A stretch of DNA of 64,000 nt from Thioclava arctica (lineage in GTDB: Bacteria > Pseudomonadota > Alphaproteobacteria > Rhodobacterales > Rhodobacteraceae), in contig NZ_JBFRYC010000004.1 in the NCBI RefSeq assembly GCF_040892615.1, positions 243,747 through 307,746 of the forward strand, written 5' to 3'. Below, one piece after another: positions 1 through 8,680 of the stretch; position 1 is the stretch's first letter; every line of letters begins with the position of its first letter. The position numbers were made by a program, and so were the translations under genes. Under the pieces are notes generated by a model, which was not told the origin of the DNA, searched no databases, and worked only from the letters and a program-made list of their open reading frames with translations.

Positions 1-186
1 GTGAAGCAGGGGCTCGGCCTGGCACTCATCGACGCGCGCATCGGCGATGCTGACGCACAGGTCGCACGCGCGCTGGCCGACTTCGTTCCTGTCACCTTTC
101 CCGTCTGGCTGGTCGCGCACCGCGAGGTCCACCGCAACCGCCGACTGCGTCTCGTCTTCGACTTCCTCGCCGAGGCGCTTGGCTGA
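1..186 (+). CDS. LysR-family transcriptional regulator, C-terminal fragment cut by the window edge
   Basis: The first 61 codons are the end of an effector-binding domain. The text GLGLALIDARIGDADAQ, then FPVWLVAHREVHRNRRLR and a closing FDFLAEALG, is the usual final strand-helix pattern of LysR-type regulators, in which conserved R/N residues precede a last helix. The DNA-binding N-terminal half lies outside the window, so the apparent GTG at position 1 is not a start. The target gene cannot be told from here. The family call is fairly safe; nothing more specific is possible. Confidence 0.7.
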   Translation: MKQGLGLALIDARIGDADAQVARALADFVPVTFPVWLVAHREVHRNRRLRLVFDFLAEALG

Positions 187-351
187 GTATTCGATCAGGT
201 GCATCAACAAGGAACGCTCACAGCTTATTCTGTTGGGAAACCGACCCAAAGCCGTCGCTGATCACTGGGATCGGCGGCTGCGGGGCGGCTTGCCAGATAC
301 GGATATTGGCGCATCACCTCTGAGCGAGGGGGCCACCTCGGAGCAACTCAC

Positions 352-370
352 GCCCGTCTTTGCGACGGGC
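352..370. terminator. Hairpin between convergent genes
   Basis: GCCCGTC and GACGGGC form a perfect 7-bp stem around TTTGC, between the convergent ends of the LysR fragment and yaeQ. A second small hairpin (TGCGT/ACGCA) follows at once. No long T run is present, so intrinsic termination is only likely. Confidence 0.4.
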
Positions 371-379
371 ATGCGTGAC

Positions 380-925
380 TTACGCAGCGCTCTTCCATTT
401 TACGGGGGTGACGTAAACGATGCTATCATCAACACTGACCATCACTTCGCCGTCCTGAATATTGATCTGGAGCTTCATCGCGCGGCTTGCCAGTTTTGCC
501 AATGCGCCAGTGTCGGTCTCGGAGAAATTTATCACCTGAAGATTATCAAAACGGGTGGTGCTGTTTTTGATCTTGTCCCACCACATCTCGGCCGTCCTGC
601 CGCCATAGGGATAGACAATCACCTTGTCGGCTTTGCTACAGGATTGACGCATCACCTTCTCGCTTGGAAGCCCCAGAGCCACCCACACATCAAGCTCTCC
701 ACTCAGGCTTTTCTGCCAAATGTCTGGCTCGTCATCCGTCGAAAGGCCCTTCGTCATCTCCAGATGCTCATGGGCATTGAGCGCAAAAGCGACGATGCGC
801 ACCATCAGCCGTTCATCCGTCTCCGAGGGATGCTTGGCCACGGTCAGTTTATGGGTCTCATAATAGTGACGATCCATGTCCGAGACAGAGAGTTCAACTT
901 TATAGATGGTGGCATTTTGCGCCAT
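380..925 (-). CDS. YaeQ family protein
   Basis: A 181-residue protein starting MAQNATIYKVELSVSDMDRH, with the YaeQ-family landmarks YYETHKLTVAKHPSETDERL near the N-terminus and the central block ELDVWVALGLPSEK. The length matches the family (about 180 residues). The family has a PD-(D/E)xK nuclease-like fold; its cellular role is not established. The reading frame extends 30 codons further upstream, but the ATG ending at 925 matches the family N-terminus. The next 450 bases upstream contain no recognisable gene. Confidence 0.85.
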   Translation of the reverse strand: MAQNATIYKVELSVSDMDRHYYETHKLTVAKHPSETDERLMVRIVAFALNAHEHLEMTKGLSTDDEPDIWQKSLSGELDVWVALGLPSEKVMRQSCSKADKVIVYPYGGRTAEMWWDKIKNSTTRFDNLQVINFSETDTGALAKLASRAMKLQINIQDGEVMVSVDDSIVYVTPVKWKSAA

Positions 926-1382
926 GATTTGCCCCAAATATTTAAGGATTGTGATGCCTACTCCCTCTGCTGGCCTTTGGAAAGCAGATAGAAAGGCCAC
1001 GCATAATGGGGGCAAGAGCTGTTGCCCGTTGGCGTGATCTCACGGGGTCGGATCGTTGGGTTTCGTCCCTATATGCGCGCCTTATCTTCCACTGATCGCG
1101 CCTTGAATGCTCTAATCCTCCTGCCCGTCGCTTCACAAGGCTGTGATCGACGTGATAATTGTTGAGCGATTACTCAAGAATTCGTATGGAGTGAACGAGA
1201 GTTTGAAAACAGGCCGCCCTGCGACCTCCCTGACAGATTTAGAGGTGGTCATGGTGAGGCCGGAAAACAGTTGCGCTGCATATTTGAGCAAAAAAACCTC
1301 TACCTGTACGCGCTTGATCAGCATTGAAGGCGCTGTGTTGCGCGCGTTCAGGCACTCGATCTACTTGAAAGGAAGACACGCT

Positions 1383-2246
1383 ATGGCCGACTACACCCTC
1401 CCCAAGGTCTGGACTTGGGATGCTGAAAACGGCGGCGACTGGGCCAAGACAAACCGTCCGATCGCAGGCGCGACCTTTGACGCGGAACTGCCCGTCGGGA
1501 AGCATCCGCTTCAGCTCTACTCGATGGGCACGCCCAATGGCCAGAAGGTCACGATCATGCTGGAAGAGCTTCTGGCGCTTGGCAAGACGGGCGCGGAATA
1601 TGACGCCCATCTGATCAGGATCGGCGAGGGCGATCAGTTTTCCTCGGGTTTCGTGGCCCTGAACCCGAACTCCAAGATCCCGGCGCTGATGGATCGCGAC
1701 ACGGGCACGCGCGTGTTCGAAAGCGGCTCGATCCTGTTGTATCTGGCCGAGAAGTTCGGGGCGTTTTTGCCGAGCGATCCCGCGCAACGCACCGAGATCC
1801 TGAACTGGGTGTTCTGGCTGCAAGGCTCTGCGCCCTATCTGGGGGGCGGGTTCGGTCACTTCTACGCTTATGCGCCTGAAAAGTTTGAATATCCGATCAA
1901 CCGTTTCACGATGGAAGTAAAACGCCAGATGGATGTGTTGAACCGGGAACTGGCCGAGCACCGGTATCTGGGCGGCGACGACTACACCATCGCGGATATG
2001 CTGACATGGCCCTGGTATGGCAATCTGGTCTTGGGTGAAGCCTATGATGCGGGCGAGTTCCTTGATGTGGAAAGCTACACCCATTTGCGTCGCTGGGCCG
2101 AAGAGATCCTTGCCCGCCCCGCCGTTCAACGTGGCCGCATCGTGAACCGCACCCGCGGTCCGCTGAACGAGCAATTGCACGAGCGCCACGATGCCTCGGA
2201 TTTCGACACGAGAACCCAAGACAAAATCGCAACTGCGGTTGAATGA
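1383..2246 (+). CDS. yghU: Glutathione S-transferase, YghU-like disulfide-bond oxidoreductase
   Basis: A 287-residue GST-fold protein. The N-terminal thioredoxin-like half has the YghU landmarks PVGKHPLQLYSMGTPNGQK and the glutathione-contact turn NPNSKIPAL, then ESGSILLYLAEKFG. The C-terminal helical half has GGDDYTIADMLTWPWYGN, the conserved N-capping/hydrophobic-staple motif of GSTs. YghU reduces disulfides using two glutathione molecules. The chosen ATG follows GGAAG at about 1372; the open frame runs in from 1143 but that part is not conserved-looking. The next GST gene starts immediately downstream, so the two probably share a transcript and a role in thiol or electrophile handling (inference). 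Confidence 0.85.
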   Translation: MADYTLPKVWTWDAENGGDWAKTNRPIAGATFDAELPVGKHPLQLYSMGTPNGQKVTIMLEELLALGKTGAEYDAHLIRIGEGDQFSSGFVALNPNSKIPALMDRDTGTRVFESGSILLYLAEKFGAFLPSDPAQRTEILNWVFWLQGSAPYLGGGFGHFYAYAPEKFEYPINRFTMEVKRQMDVLNRELAEHRYLGGDDYTIADMLTWPWYGNLVLGEAYDAGEFLDVESYTHLRRWAEEILARPAVQRGRIVNRTRGPLNEQLHERHDASDFDTRTQDKIATAVE

Positions 2247-2278
2247 CCCCAGATGTTCTCAAGCCCACAGGAAAAGAT

Positions 2279-2956
2279 ATGTTGAAATTTTACTATCATC
2301 CGACGCCGAACCCGCTGAAAATCGCCTTGTTCTTGGCCGAGACCGATCTGCCTTGCGAATTGGTGCCCGTCGACACCGCGCAGGGTCAGCAACACACGCC
2401 GGAATTCCGCGCCATCAACCCCAATGGCAAGGTGCCCGCAATTGATGACAATGGCACTGTCGTGTTCGACAGTACGGCGATCCTGCTCTATCTCGCGGAC
2501 AAGACGGGCAAGCTGGGAGGCGCGCCCGAAGATCGCGGAGCGTTGCTGTCTTGGCTGCTGTTCATTGCCTCGGGTCTGGGGCCGTTTTCGGGCCAAAGCG
2601 TTCACTTCCACCACAGTGCGCCCGAAGACCTTCCCTATGCCAAGAACCGCTACATGCACGAAGCCGAGCGTCACTATCAGGTGCTCAATGACCATCTGAA
2701 GGGCCGCGCGTTCATCGTGGGTGACAGCTATTCCATTGCCGACATTTCTGCATGGGGCTGGGCCATCCGCGGCGAGCGTGTGCTGGGCGGCGACGGTCTG
2801 GAGCGGTTTCCCGAAGTCGCGCGCTGGTTCAAGGCAATCAACGCACGCCCCGCCGTTGAAAAAGCGCAGCAGATTGGCAAGGGCGAGACCTTCAAAACGC
2901 CCGGTGATGAAGCCTCGCTTCGCGCCCTGTTCCCCAGCAACTACGTGAACGCGTGA
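2279..2956 (+). CDS. Glutathione S-transferase
   Basis: A 225-residue protein starting MLKFYYHPTPNPLKIALFL, a typical GST N-terminal strand-helix with the proposed catalytic region near residues 5-12. NPNGKVPAIDDNG is the cis-Pro glutathione site, followed by FDSTAILLYLADKTG. The helical domain has GDSYSIADISAWGW. An in-frame ATG at 2243 overlaps the previous stop, but AGGA at 2269-2272 sits at the right distance from the 2279 ATG, which also fits the family length. It lies directly after the YghU-like gene as a likely bicistron. The substrate is unknown. Confidence 0.85.
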   Translation: MLKFYYHPTPNPLKIALFLAETDLPCELVPVDTAQGQQHTPEFRAINPNGKVPAIDDNGTVVFDSTAILLYLADKTGKLGGAPEDRGALLSWLLFIASGLGPFSGQSVHFHHSAPEDLPYAKNRYMHEAERHYQVLNDHLKGRAFIVGDSYSIADISAWGWAIRGERVLGGDGLERFPEVARWFKAINARPAVEKAQQIGKGETFKTPGDEASLRALFPSNYVNA

Positions 2957-3135
2957 CATTCGCCCGACCCAAGCCGACACTCTTGGGGCGGGGCTTCGAA
3001 CGCGGTGATCAGTGAATTCAGCCAGCTTTGGATGACGTTGCTGAAGCGCGGCACTGCTCTGCCCCCTGAAAACTGGACCGTTTGGAACTGGAGTTTTTGG
3101 CTAAGCTTTCCTGGCTTGGAGAGGAGTTGAGAACG

Positions 3136-3421
3136 ATGAAGGCATCGAAGTTCACGGAGGCGCAGAAGGCGTTCATCTTGAAGCAGGGCGAGGAAGGCAC
3201 GCCGGTCGCAGAGATCTGCCGCAAGGCCGGGATCAGTCAGGCGACCTACTTCAACTGGAGGGGGGAGGGGCTGCAAACAGTCCGGGGGATTGTTTGCCCG
3301 CCAAACGCGATATGGCGGCTTGCTGCCGGACGAGATGCGGCGGCTGAAGCCGCTTGAGGACGAGAATGCCCGGCTGAAGAAGATCGTGGCCGACCTGACG
3401 CTCGACCGCGAGATGTTGTGA
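3136..3421 (+). pseudogene. IS3 orfA, frameshifted by a palindromic insert
   Basis: The frame begins MKASKFTEAQKAFILKQ and is intact through the helix-turn-helix (ISQATYFNW). It then enters a 51-base segment (3260-3310) foreign to the family. After this segment the expected text GGLLPDEMRRLKPLEDENARL continues in a different frame and would end at 3421. The product is therefore truncated and lacks the leucine-zipper-like region. Copy 2 has the same lesion at the same site, so it predates the duplication of the element. Confidence 0.75.
3260..3310. repeat. 51-base palindromic insert in IS3 orfA (copy 1)
   Basis: Compared with normal IS3 orfA sequence, AACTGGA and TATGGCGG are separated here by 51 bases. 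They contain the inverted repeat GCAAACAGTCC (3273-3283), a GGG loop, and GGATTGTTTGC (3287-3297), with one mismatch. The corresponding insert at 51656-51706 is a perfect palindrome. Confidence 0.7.
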
Positions 3422-3423
3422 GG

Positions 3424-4283
3424 CATGTCATCCGCCGAAAGCTCTGAGGCCTGTCAGGAAGCGACAGCTGGTTGACGGGATGCTGGTGGACTGGGGCGTA
3501 TCGATCCGGCGGGCATGTGATGCCCTGCGGTTCTATGCCTCGACTTACCACTACAAGTCCCGCCGCCCCGGGCAGGCCGCGCTGGAATGAAGGATCAAGG
3601 AGATCTGCGAGACCCGCATACGCTATGGCTATCGAAGGGTGCATGTGCTGCTGCGCCGGAAGGGTTGGCAGGTGAGAATCAAGAAGACCCGCAGGATTTA
3701 CAATGAGTTCGGGCTTCAACTCCGCAACAAGCATCCCAAGCGACGGGTTAAGGCGAAGCTTCGCGAAGACCCCCAGGAAGCCGTCGGCCCGAACGATATC
3801 TGGGCGATGGATTTCGTTCACGACCAACTTTCCACCGGGCGGAAACTGCGGTTTTTGACCATCGTCGATACGCACTCCCGCTTCTGTCCTGCGAAGGACC
3901 CGCGGTTCACGTATCGGGGCGAAGACGTTGTCCATTCCCTGGAGCGGATCTGTAAATCGGGCAGCTACCCCAAGACAATAAGGGTCGACAACGGGAGCGA
4001 ATTTATCTCGCGGGACCTCGATCTTTGAGCCTATGCAAACAACGTCACCTTGGATTTCTCGCGTCCGGGCAAGCCCACTGACAACGGGTTCATAGAAGCG
4101 TTCAACAGCAAGTTCCGCGCAGAGTGCCTGAACGCCCACTGGTTCCTAACGCTTGCAGATTCGCGGAAAAAGCTGGAGGATTGGCGTAGGCACTACAACG
4201 AGGACCGACCCCAGAGCGCGATCGGATACAACGCCCCGATTGCCATGCATTATCCTGATGGCGTCACCAGCCCGTCATCGTGA
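3424..4283 (+). pseudogene. IS3 orfB transposase, two nonsense codons
   Basis: Read in one frame, the DDE transposase is clear: KSRRPGQAALE, RIKEICETRIRYGYRRVHVL, NDIWAMDFVHDQLSTGRKL (first Asp region), KTIRVDNGSEF (second Asp), and DNGFIEAFNSKFRAECLN (Glu). The in-frame TGA at 3588-3590 replaces an Arg codon, and the TGA at 4026-4028 replaces the Trp of DLDLW. The start region is also disordered. The gene is dead. It ends with YPDGVTSPSS at 4283, identical to copy 2. Confidence 0.8.
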
Positions 4284-4462
4284 AGAAGCTGGAAAAATCT
4301 AGCTTCCGGCGGCCCAAGCTTGGGGAGCGGAGCATAACCCCAAGGACTCCGCGCAAAGCTGCAACGTCTTGATGCGGTGTCTCGGCCGTTGTCTGACCAA
4401 AGACGGAAAACTCAAGAAACCGGCGGTCCGCGCTGATGGAAGACGGTTGGCCCTCTCGCTTT

Positions 4463-6538
4463 TCAGGCGACGTCACGGTCGAAGTCATCAAAGTCGTCCT
4501 CCATAGCATGATCGTCTTGCAGCGCGTCCAGCTTGAACGCCGCGACGGCATCAGCGAGCGCCGTAGCTTCGGACTGAAGCGTCCGCGAAGCTGCGTTCGT
4601 CTCTTCGAACATTGCGGCGTTTTGTTGTGTCGTGCTGTCGAGCTGGCTCGTGGCGCGGGAGATTTCCTCGACTCCGGTACCTGTTTCTTCCATTGCGGAG
4701 GCAATCGTGCGAATGGTCTCAGCTACTTTCTGCACGCTGCCAACGATCGTGTTGAGAGCCTCGCCGCTGTCGTTCACAAGCGCGACGCCCGATGCGACAT
4801 TCCGGCCCGCCGTCTCGATCAATAGCGCAATCTCGCGCGCGGCCTCAGAGGAGCGCTGCGCCAGAGCGCGCACTTCGGAGGCGACGACCGCGAAGCCTCG
4901 GCCAGCTTCGCCGGCACGCGCGGCCTCGACACCGGCATTGAGCGCGAGCAAATTGGTTTGAAACGCTATTTCGTCGATGACCTGCAGGATCTTACCGATT
5001 GCATCCGACGAGGACTGGATTTCATCCATCGCGCTCATGGTACGTTCGACCACATCGCGGCTTTGCTGTGCCTTGGCCGAGATGTCGTCGACGGCAGTGC
5101 GCGCGGTCTTTGCTGAAGTTACCGCCGATTTGAGAGAATTCGACATTTCGACAACGGAGGATGCCGTCTGCTCCAATGTGGCCGCGTTCGTTTCGGAGCG
5201 CTTCGCGAGATCGTCCATGGCACCCGCGATTTCGCGCGACGAGGAATCGACGGTATCCGCCGAGGTAGAGATCACCCCGAGCGTGTCACGCAGACTTTGC
5301 GCCGTGCTGTTGACTGCGAACGCGATTTCGCCGAAGACGCCGTTGAAATCATTCGGCATCCTGACGCCGAGTTCCCTCTTCGCTAGATGGTCAAGGGCGG
5401 CACGCACCGCACCCAATCCGTTATTCGCCACGTCGCCGATCTGGTTCATCCCCCGACACAGTTCCGCCAGAACGCCGTCCTTGTCGGTGGTGTCGATGCG
5501 CCGGATGAAATCGCCCGCTGCGCAAGCGGCGACAACATCGGAAATTTCCTTGATCGTCTGCGCTTCGCGGGCACGCAGGACAGCTTGCTCGGCCTCGCGC
5601 TCAGCGATTTCCTTGGCCTCTTGCTGTGCCTTGGCGTTCTGCGCGCGCTCGTTTTCAATGGACATTTCCATTTCCTTGGCCATCGCATCGCGCAGCTGTG
5701 CCTCTTTTCGGCGCCCCTCAGCCAGACTTTCGCGGAACGCGATCAATGCGGAGGCAATCGGCGCGAATTCATCCTTGCGCTCCGGATTCAGGCGAAGGTC
5801 AATGGAGTCGTCCTCGGACATGACGGCCTGAACATCGCTGTCGAGATCCCCGAAACTGCGCGCAAGACTGCGAAACAGCAATGCGATCGCAACACCGGTA
5901 ACGAGCGATACGGCTCCTAGAAAGAACAGAACTCGGCGTACAAGGTTTTGATTTCCGGTCGACAGGTTCCCGCCAAGCGCGGACAGTTCCGTCAAGGCTT
6001 GATGGCTTTCAGACTCGACCAATGCGACAAGATGATCAGTCGTCTGGCCCATGACTTCCGCGACGGAGTCGAATTCTTCCATCTGGGTGTTTCCACCCTC
6101 CGGGCCGAATTCGATATAGGCTTTCGCCATCTTTTTTCCGCCCGCGTAGAATGGTGGAAAAGCGGTCTGCAGTTCGTCAAGAGCCTTCAGAACTCCCGTT
6201 TTTCTGATCTGTTCAGCAGCAATTCGTGCGGTTTCCACGTCTTGTGCGAACTTATTTGCGTATCGTTCAGCTTCGGTGAAACCGTCATCAAAGCCTGCGG
6301 TCGCACGTGTCGCCGAGATATCCGTCAGCCATTGCTGGACCTGAATCACGTCGGTCTTGATTTCCTTGATCGCGACCAGAAGCGGAATGTAACTTTCGGT
6401 GATCGCGTCGGTGCGCGTGGCGCCATCATTCAGTTTTCGGTTTTGGTCCAGCAAGCTGAAAACCATAGCGGCGATCGCCCCCCAAACCAGAATCAGCGAA
6501 ACTGACACCACAAGGAAGATCTTTAACTTTACTTTCAT
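4463..6538 (-). CDS. Methyl-accepting chemotaxis protein
   Basis: A 691-residue chemoreceptor. Membrane segments lie at about residues 7-29 and 203-223, enclosing a mostly helical periplasmic sensor of about 175 residues. A HAMP domain (about 224-275), a long charged coiled coil rich in E/A/R, and a second HAMP-like segment (CAAGDFIRRIDTTDKDG) follow. The cytoplasmic signalling tip has DEIAFQTNLLALNAGVEAAR and FAVVASEVRALAQRS at about 515-560. The protein ends in an acidic DDFDDFDRDVA tail rather than a clear NWETF-type tether. It is monocistronic on the minus strand and abuts IS3 copy 1. The ligand is unknown. Confidence 0.92.
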   Translation of the reverse strand: MKVKLKIFLVVSVSLILVWGAIAAMVFSLLDQNRKLNDGATRTDAITESYIPLLVAIKEIKTDVIQVQQWLTDISATRATAGFDDGFTEAERYANKFAQDVETARIAAEQIRKTGVLKALDELQTAFPPFYAGGKKMAKAYIEFGPEGGNTQMEEFDSVAEVMGQTTDHLVALVESESHQALTELSALGGNLSTGNQNLVRRVLFFLGAVSLVTGVAIALLFRSLARSFGDLDSDVQAVMSEDDSIDLRLNPERKDEFAPIASALIAFRESLAEGRRKEAQLRDAMAKEMEMSIENERAQNAKAQQEAKEIAEREAEQAVLRAREAQTIKEISDVVAACAAGDFIRRIDTTDKDGVLAELCRGMNQIGDVANNGLGAVRAALDHLAKRELGVRMPNDFNGVFGEIAFAVNSTAQSLRDTLGVISTSADTVDSSSREIAGAMDDLAKRSETNAATLEQTASSVVEMSNSLKSAVTSAKTARTAVDDISAKAQQSRDVVERTMSAMDEIQSSSDAIGKILQVIDEIAFQTNLLALNAGVEAARAGEAGRGFAVVASEVRALAQRSSEAAREIALLIETAGRNVASGVALVNDSGEALNTIVGSVQKVAETIRTIASAMEETGTGVEEISRATSQLDSTTQQNAAMFEETNAASRTLQSEATALADAVAAFKLDALQDDHAMEDDFDDFDRDVA

Positions 6539-6652
6539 AGCGCGTGCTCTCGCGGTTCGTTGATACTAATTCCGCTGAAGGTTCGCACGATGTCCTTTCA
6601 ATAACCTTTAGGACTAAAATTTTTTACATATTATCGGTTGTGCCGCTGCCGC

Positions 6653-6860
6653 ATGATGAACTGGTCCGGCTATGACGCAGCCATGCGCAAGAGCGGCTTG
6701 CTGCTGCTCCCTTGCCCGGAAACGCAGGCTTGCAACGGCCCAAGCTGCGCCATCTGATCTTCGCGCATCCAAAAAAGAGTCCTCATGCCCCCGGTGGTCG
6801 GACGTTCGACACTCTTAGACCCGACTACCTCAAGCAGATGAACGGGCCCTGAGCCCAAGT
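6653..6860 (+). pseudogene. IS transposase remnant in the 6539-6937 gap
   Basis: The roughly 400-base gap before the ligase gene begins with A+T-rich sequence. At 6656 it reads MNWSGYDAAMRKSG, which resembles the N-terminus of IS5-family transposases (compare TTNWTAYNEALKRRG at 63959-64000). The frame is lost after about 15 codons. GGGCCCTGAGCCCAA at about 6846 resembles GGGTCCTGAGCCCAA at about 19229 and is probably another IS end. Only debris is visible; the ligase promoter must lie in or after it. Confidence 0.4.
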
Positions 6861-6937
6861 GACGACTTTTTGCGAAAATTGATCTCGCTCATATCGTGTC
6901 CTGTTGGTTCCTTCATAGTCACTGCGGAGGATATGAA

Positions 6938-8680
6938 ATGGCACAACGTCGAAACCCGAAGATTTCGGGCCGGGATAACTCACAGCGGATAGATGTCACT
7001 GTGAAATCGGGCGCTGGCAAATCGCCTTTCGATGCGGATGCTTTTGCCAATGAACGCGATGGCTCAGTCAATATCGCGAACGTGGCAGTTGATCGCCATG
7101 TTGTGGACGGTCACGCCGATCAGGTGGCGCTGATTTGGTTGGGCAAGGATGGTGACCGGCGGGAACTCACATTTGGCGATCTGAAAGACCTGTCTTGCCG
7201 GTTTGCCTCTGTCTTGCGCGATCATGGGCTTGCGAAGGGAGATAGTGTTTTCGTCCTGATGGGGCGCGTTCCCGAGCTTTACGCCTGCGCCTTGGGGACA
7301 CTGCGGGCGGGCATGGTCTTTACGCCGCTTTTCTCGGCCTTTGGTCCGGAGCCGATCCGCACGCGCATGGAGATCGGCGGCGCGAAGGTACTGGTCACCA
7401 CCGCCGCGATCTACAAACGCAAGATAGCCGAATGGCGCGATCAGATAACCTCGCTGAAGCTTGTGCTCATCGTTGGCGACGACGCGCCGGAGGGCTGTGT
7501 CGCGCTTGGTCCTGAACTCGCGGCGGCCTCGCCGGATTTTGCCCCGGTACATACCGCACCAGAGGATCCTGCCTTGATCCACTTCACCTCGGGGACGACC
7601 GGCAAGCCCAAGGGGGCGTTGCATGTCCATAATGCTGTGGCTTATCACGCGTTTTCCGGGCGGCATGCGCTGGATTTGCAGCCCGGGACGATCTTTTGGT
7701 GTACTGCGGATCCCGGTTGGGTGACGGGCACATCTTATGGAATTATAGCGCCGCTGGTGAACCGCGTGACGATGATCGTGGACGAGGCCGAGTTTGATCT
7801 CGACCGGTGGTACGCAACTGTCCAGAATGAAAAGGTGGAGGTCTGGTACACCGCCCCGACCGCCATTCGCATGATGATGCGGGCAGGCGCAGAGGCTGCT
7901 GCCGCTTACGACCTTTCTTCGCTGAGATTTCTGGCAAGTGTCGGCGAACCGCTGAATCCCGAGGCCGTGATCTGGTCCGAGGGGGTTTTTGGCCAACCAT
8001 TCCATGACAACTGGTGGCAGACCGAGACGGGCGGGATCATGATTGCCAACCAACCCGGAATGACGGTGAAACCGGGGTCGATGGGCAAGCCGATGCCGGG
8101 CATCGTGGCCGGGATCGTGGCGCGTGAGAACGCAACACTGCGGGAGCTGCCGGACAAGGAGATAGGAGAGCTGGCCCTGCGCCCCGGCTGGCCGTCCATG
8201 ATGCGCACCTATTTGCATGAAGAGGCTCGCTATCAGAAATGCTTTGTGGATGGCTGGTATCTGACGGGGGACCTCGCGATGCGAGACGCGGACGGGTATT
8301 TCTGGTTCATTGGCCGCGCCGATGACCTGATCAAGACCTCGGGCCATCTGATTGGACCGTTCGAGGTTGAAAGCGCGCTGATCGAGCATGAGGCGATCGC
8401 AGAGGCCGGTGTGATCGGCATTCCTGATGAGACCGCGGGCGAGATCGTCAAGGCTTATGTCACGCTGAACCCCGGTTTTGAGCCCTCGGAGGCGCTGGAG
8501 CGCGAGGTGCGCGGCCATGCGCGAAAAAGGTTGGGGGCAGCCGTGGCCCCGCGTGCGATCCTGTTTCGCAAGTCGCTGCCAAAGACGCGGTCGGGCAAGA
8601 TCATGCGCAGGCTTCTCAAGGCGCGCGAACTGGGCCTTCCTGAAGGTGACATCTCGACATTGGAAACGGATGAGACATGA
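6938..8680 (+). CDS. Acetyl-CoA synthetase-like AMP-forming acyl-CoA ligase
   Basis: A 580-residue ANL-superfamily ligase. The ATP/AMP P-loop HFTSGTTGKPKGALHVH is at about residue 213. WWQTETGG, the acetyl/propionyl-CoA synthetase A5 motif, is at about 357. GWYLTGDLAMRDADGYFWFIGRADDLIKTSGHLIGP is the hinge region. TRSGKIMRRLL carries the catalytic, acetylation-prone lysine at K554. The tryptophan-rich pocket and the length suggest a small acyl substrate such as acetate. The ATG at 6938 follows CGGAGG at 6925-6930. Its stop overlaps the start of the dehydrogenase gene (ATGA), so it leads a four-gene operon. It may supply acetyl-CoA or activate a related acid for the same pathway (inference). 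Confidence 0.85.
   Translation: MAQRRNPKISGRDNSQRIDVTVKSGAGKSPFDADAFANERDGSVNIANVAVDRHVVDGHADQVALIWLGKDGDRRELTFGDLKDLSCRFASVLRDHGLAKGDSVFVLMGRVPELYACALGTLRAGMVFTPLFSAFGPEPIRTRMEIGGAKVLVTTAAIYKRKIAEWRDQITSLKLVLIVGDDAPEGCVALGPELAAASPDFAPVHTAPEDPALIHFTSGTTGKPKGALHVHNAVAYHAFSGRHALDLQPGTIFWCTADPGWVTGTSYGIIAPLVNRVTMIVDEAEFDLDRWYATVQNEKVEVWYTAPTAIRMMMRAGAEAAAAYDLSSLRFLASVGEPLNPEAVIWSEGVFGQPFHDNWWQTETGGIMIANQPGMTVKPGSMGKPMPGIVAGIVARENATLRELPDKEIGELALRPGWPSMMRTYLHEEARYQKCFVDGWYLTGDLAMRDADGYFWFIGRADDLIKTSGHLIGPFEVESALIEHEAIAEAGVIGIPDETAGEIVKAYVTLNPGFEPSEALEREVRGHARKRLGAAVAPRAILFRKSLPKTRSGKIMRRLLKARELGLPEGDISTLETDET

Larger units (their letters stand above)
3048..4361 (+). mobile_element. IS3-family element, degenerate copy 1
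   Basis: This block is shared, in the same orientation, with 51444-52756. Common sequence starts at GCGGCACTGCTCTG and runs to ACTCCGCGCAAAGCTG. It contains an orfA with an IS3-type helix-turn-helix (KQGEEGTPVAEICRKAG) and an orfB with the DDE integrase core. Both reading frames are broken, so this copy cannot make transposase alone. Copy 2 carries extra bases to the right ending TTGGGGCTCAGGTCAC, so copy 1 may have lost its right terminus. No target-site duplication could be identified. Confidence 0.8.

Noticed and set aside
47..991. Open frame of 314 codons on the plus strand
   Set aside because: Antisense to yaeQ; composition and lack of family text mark it as a shadow.
1200..1300. Inverted AGAGGT/ACCTCT pair upstream of the YghU-like gene
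   Set aside because: Arms are short and about 60 bases apart with no supporting context, so not called an operator or riboswitch.
1239..2219. Open frame of 326 codons on the minus strand
   Set aside because: Mirror of the YghU-like gene; no domain text.
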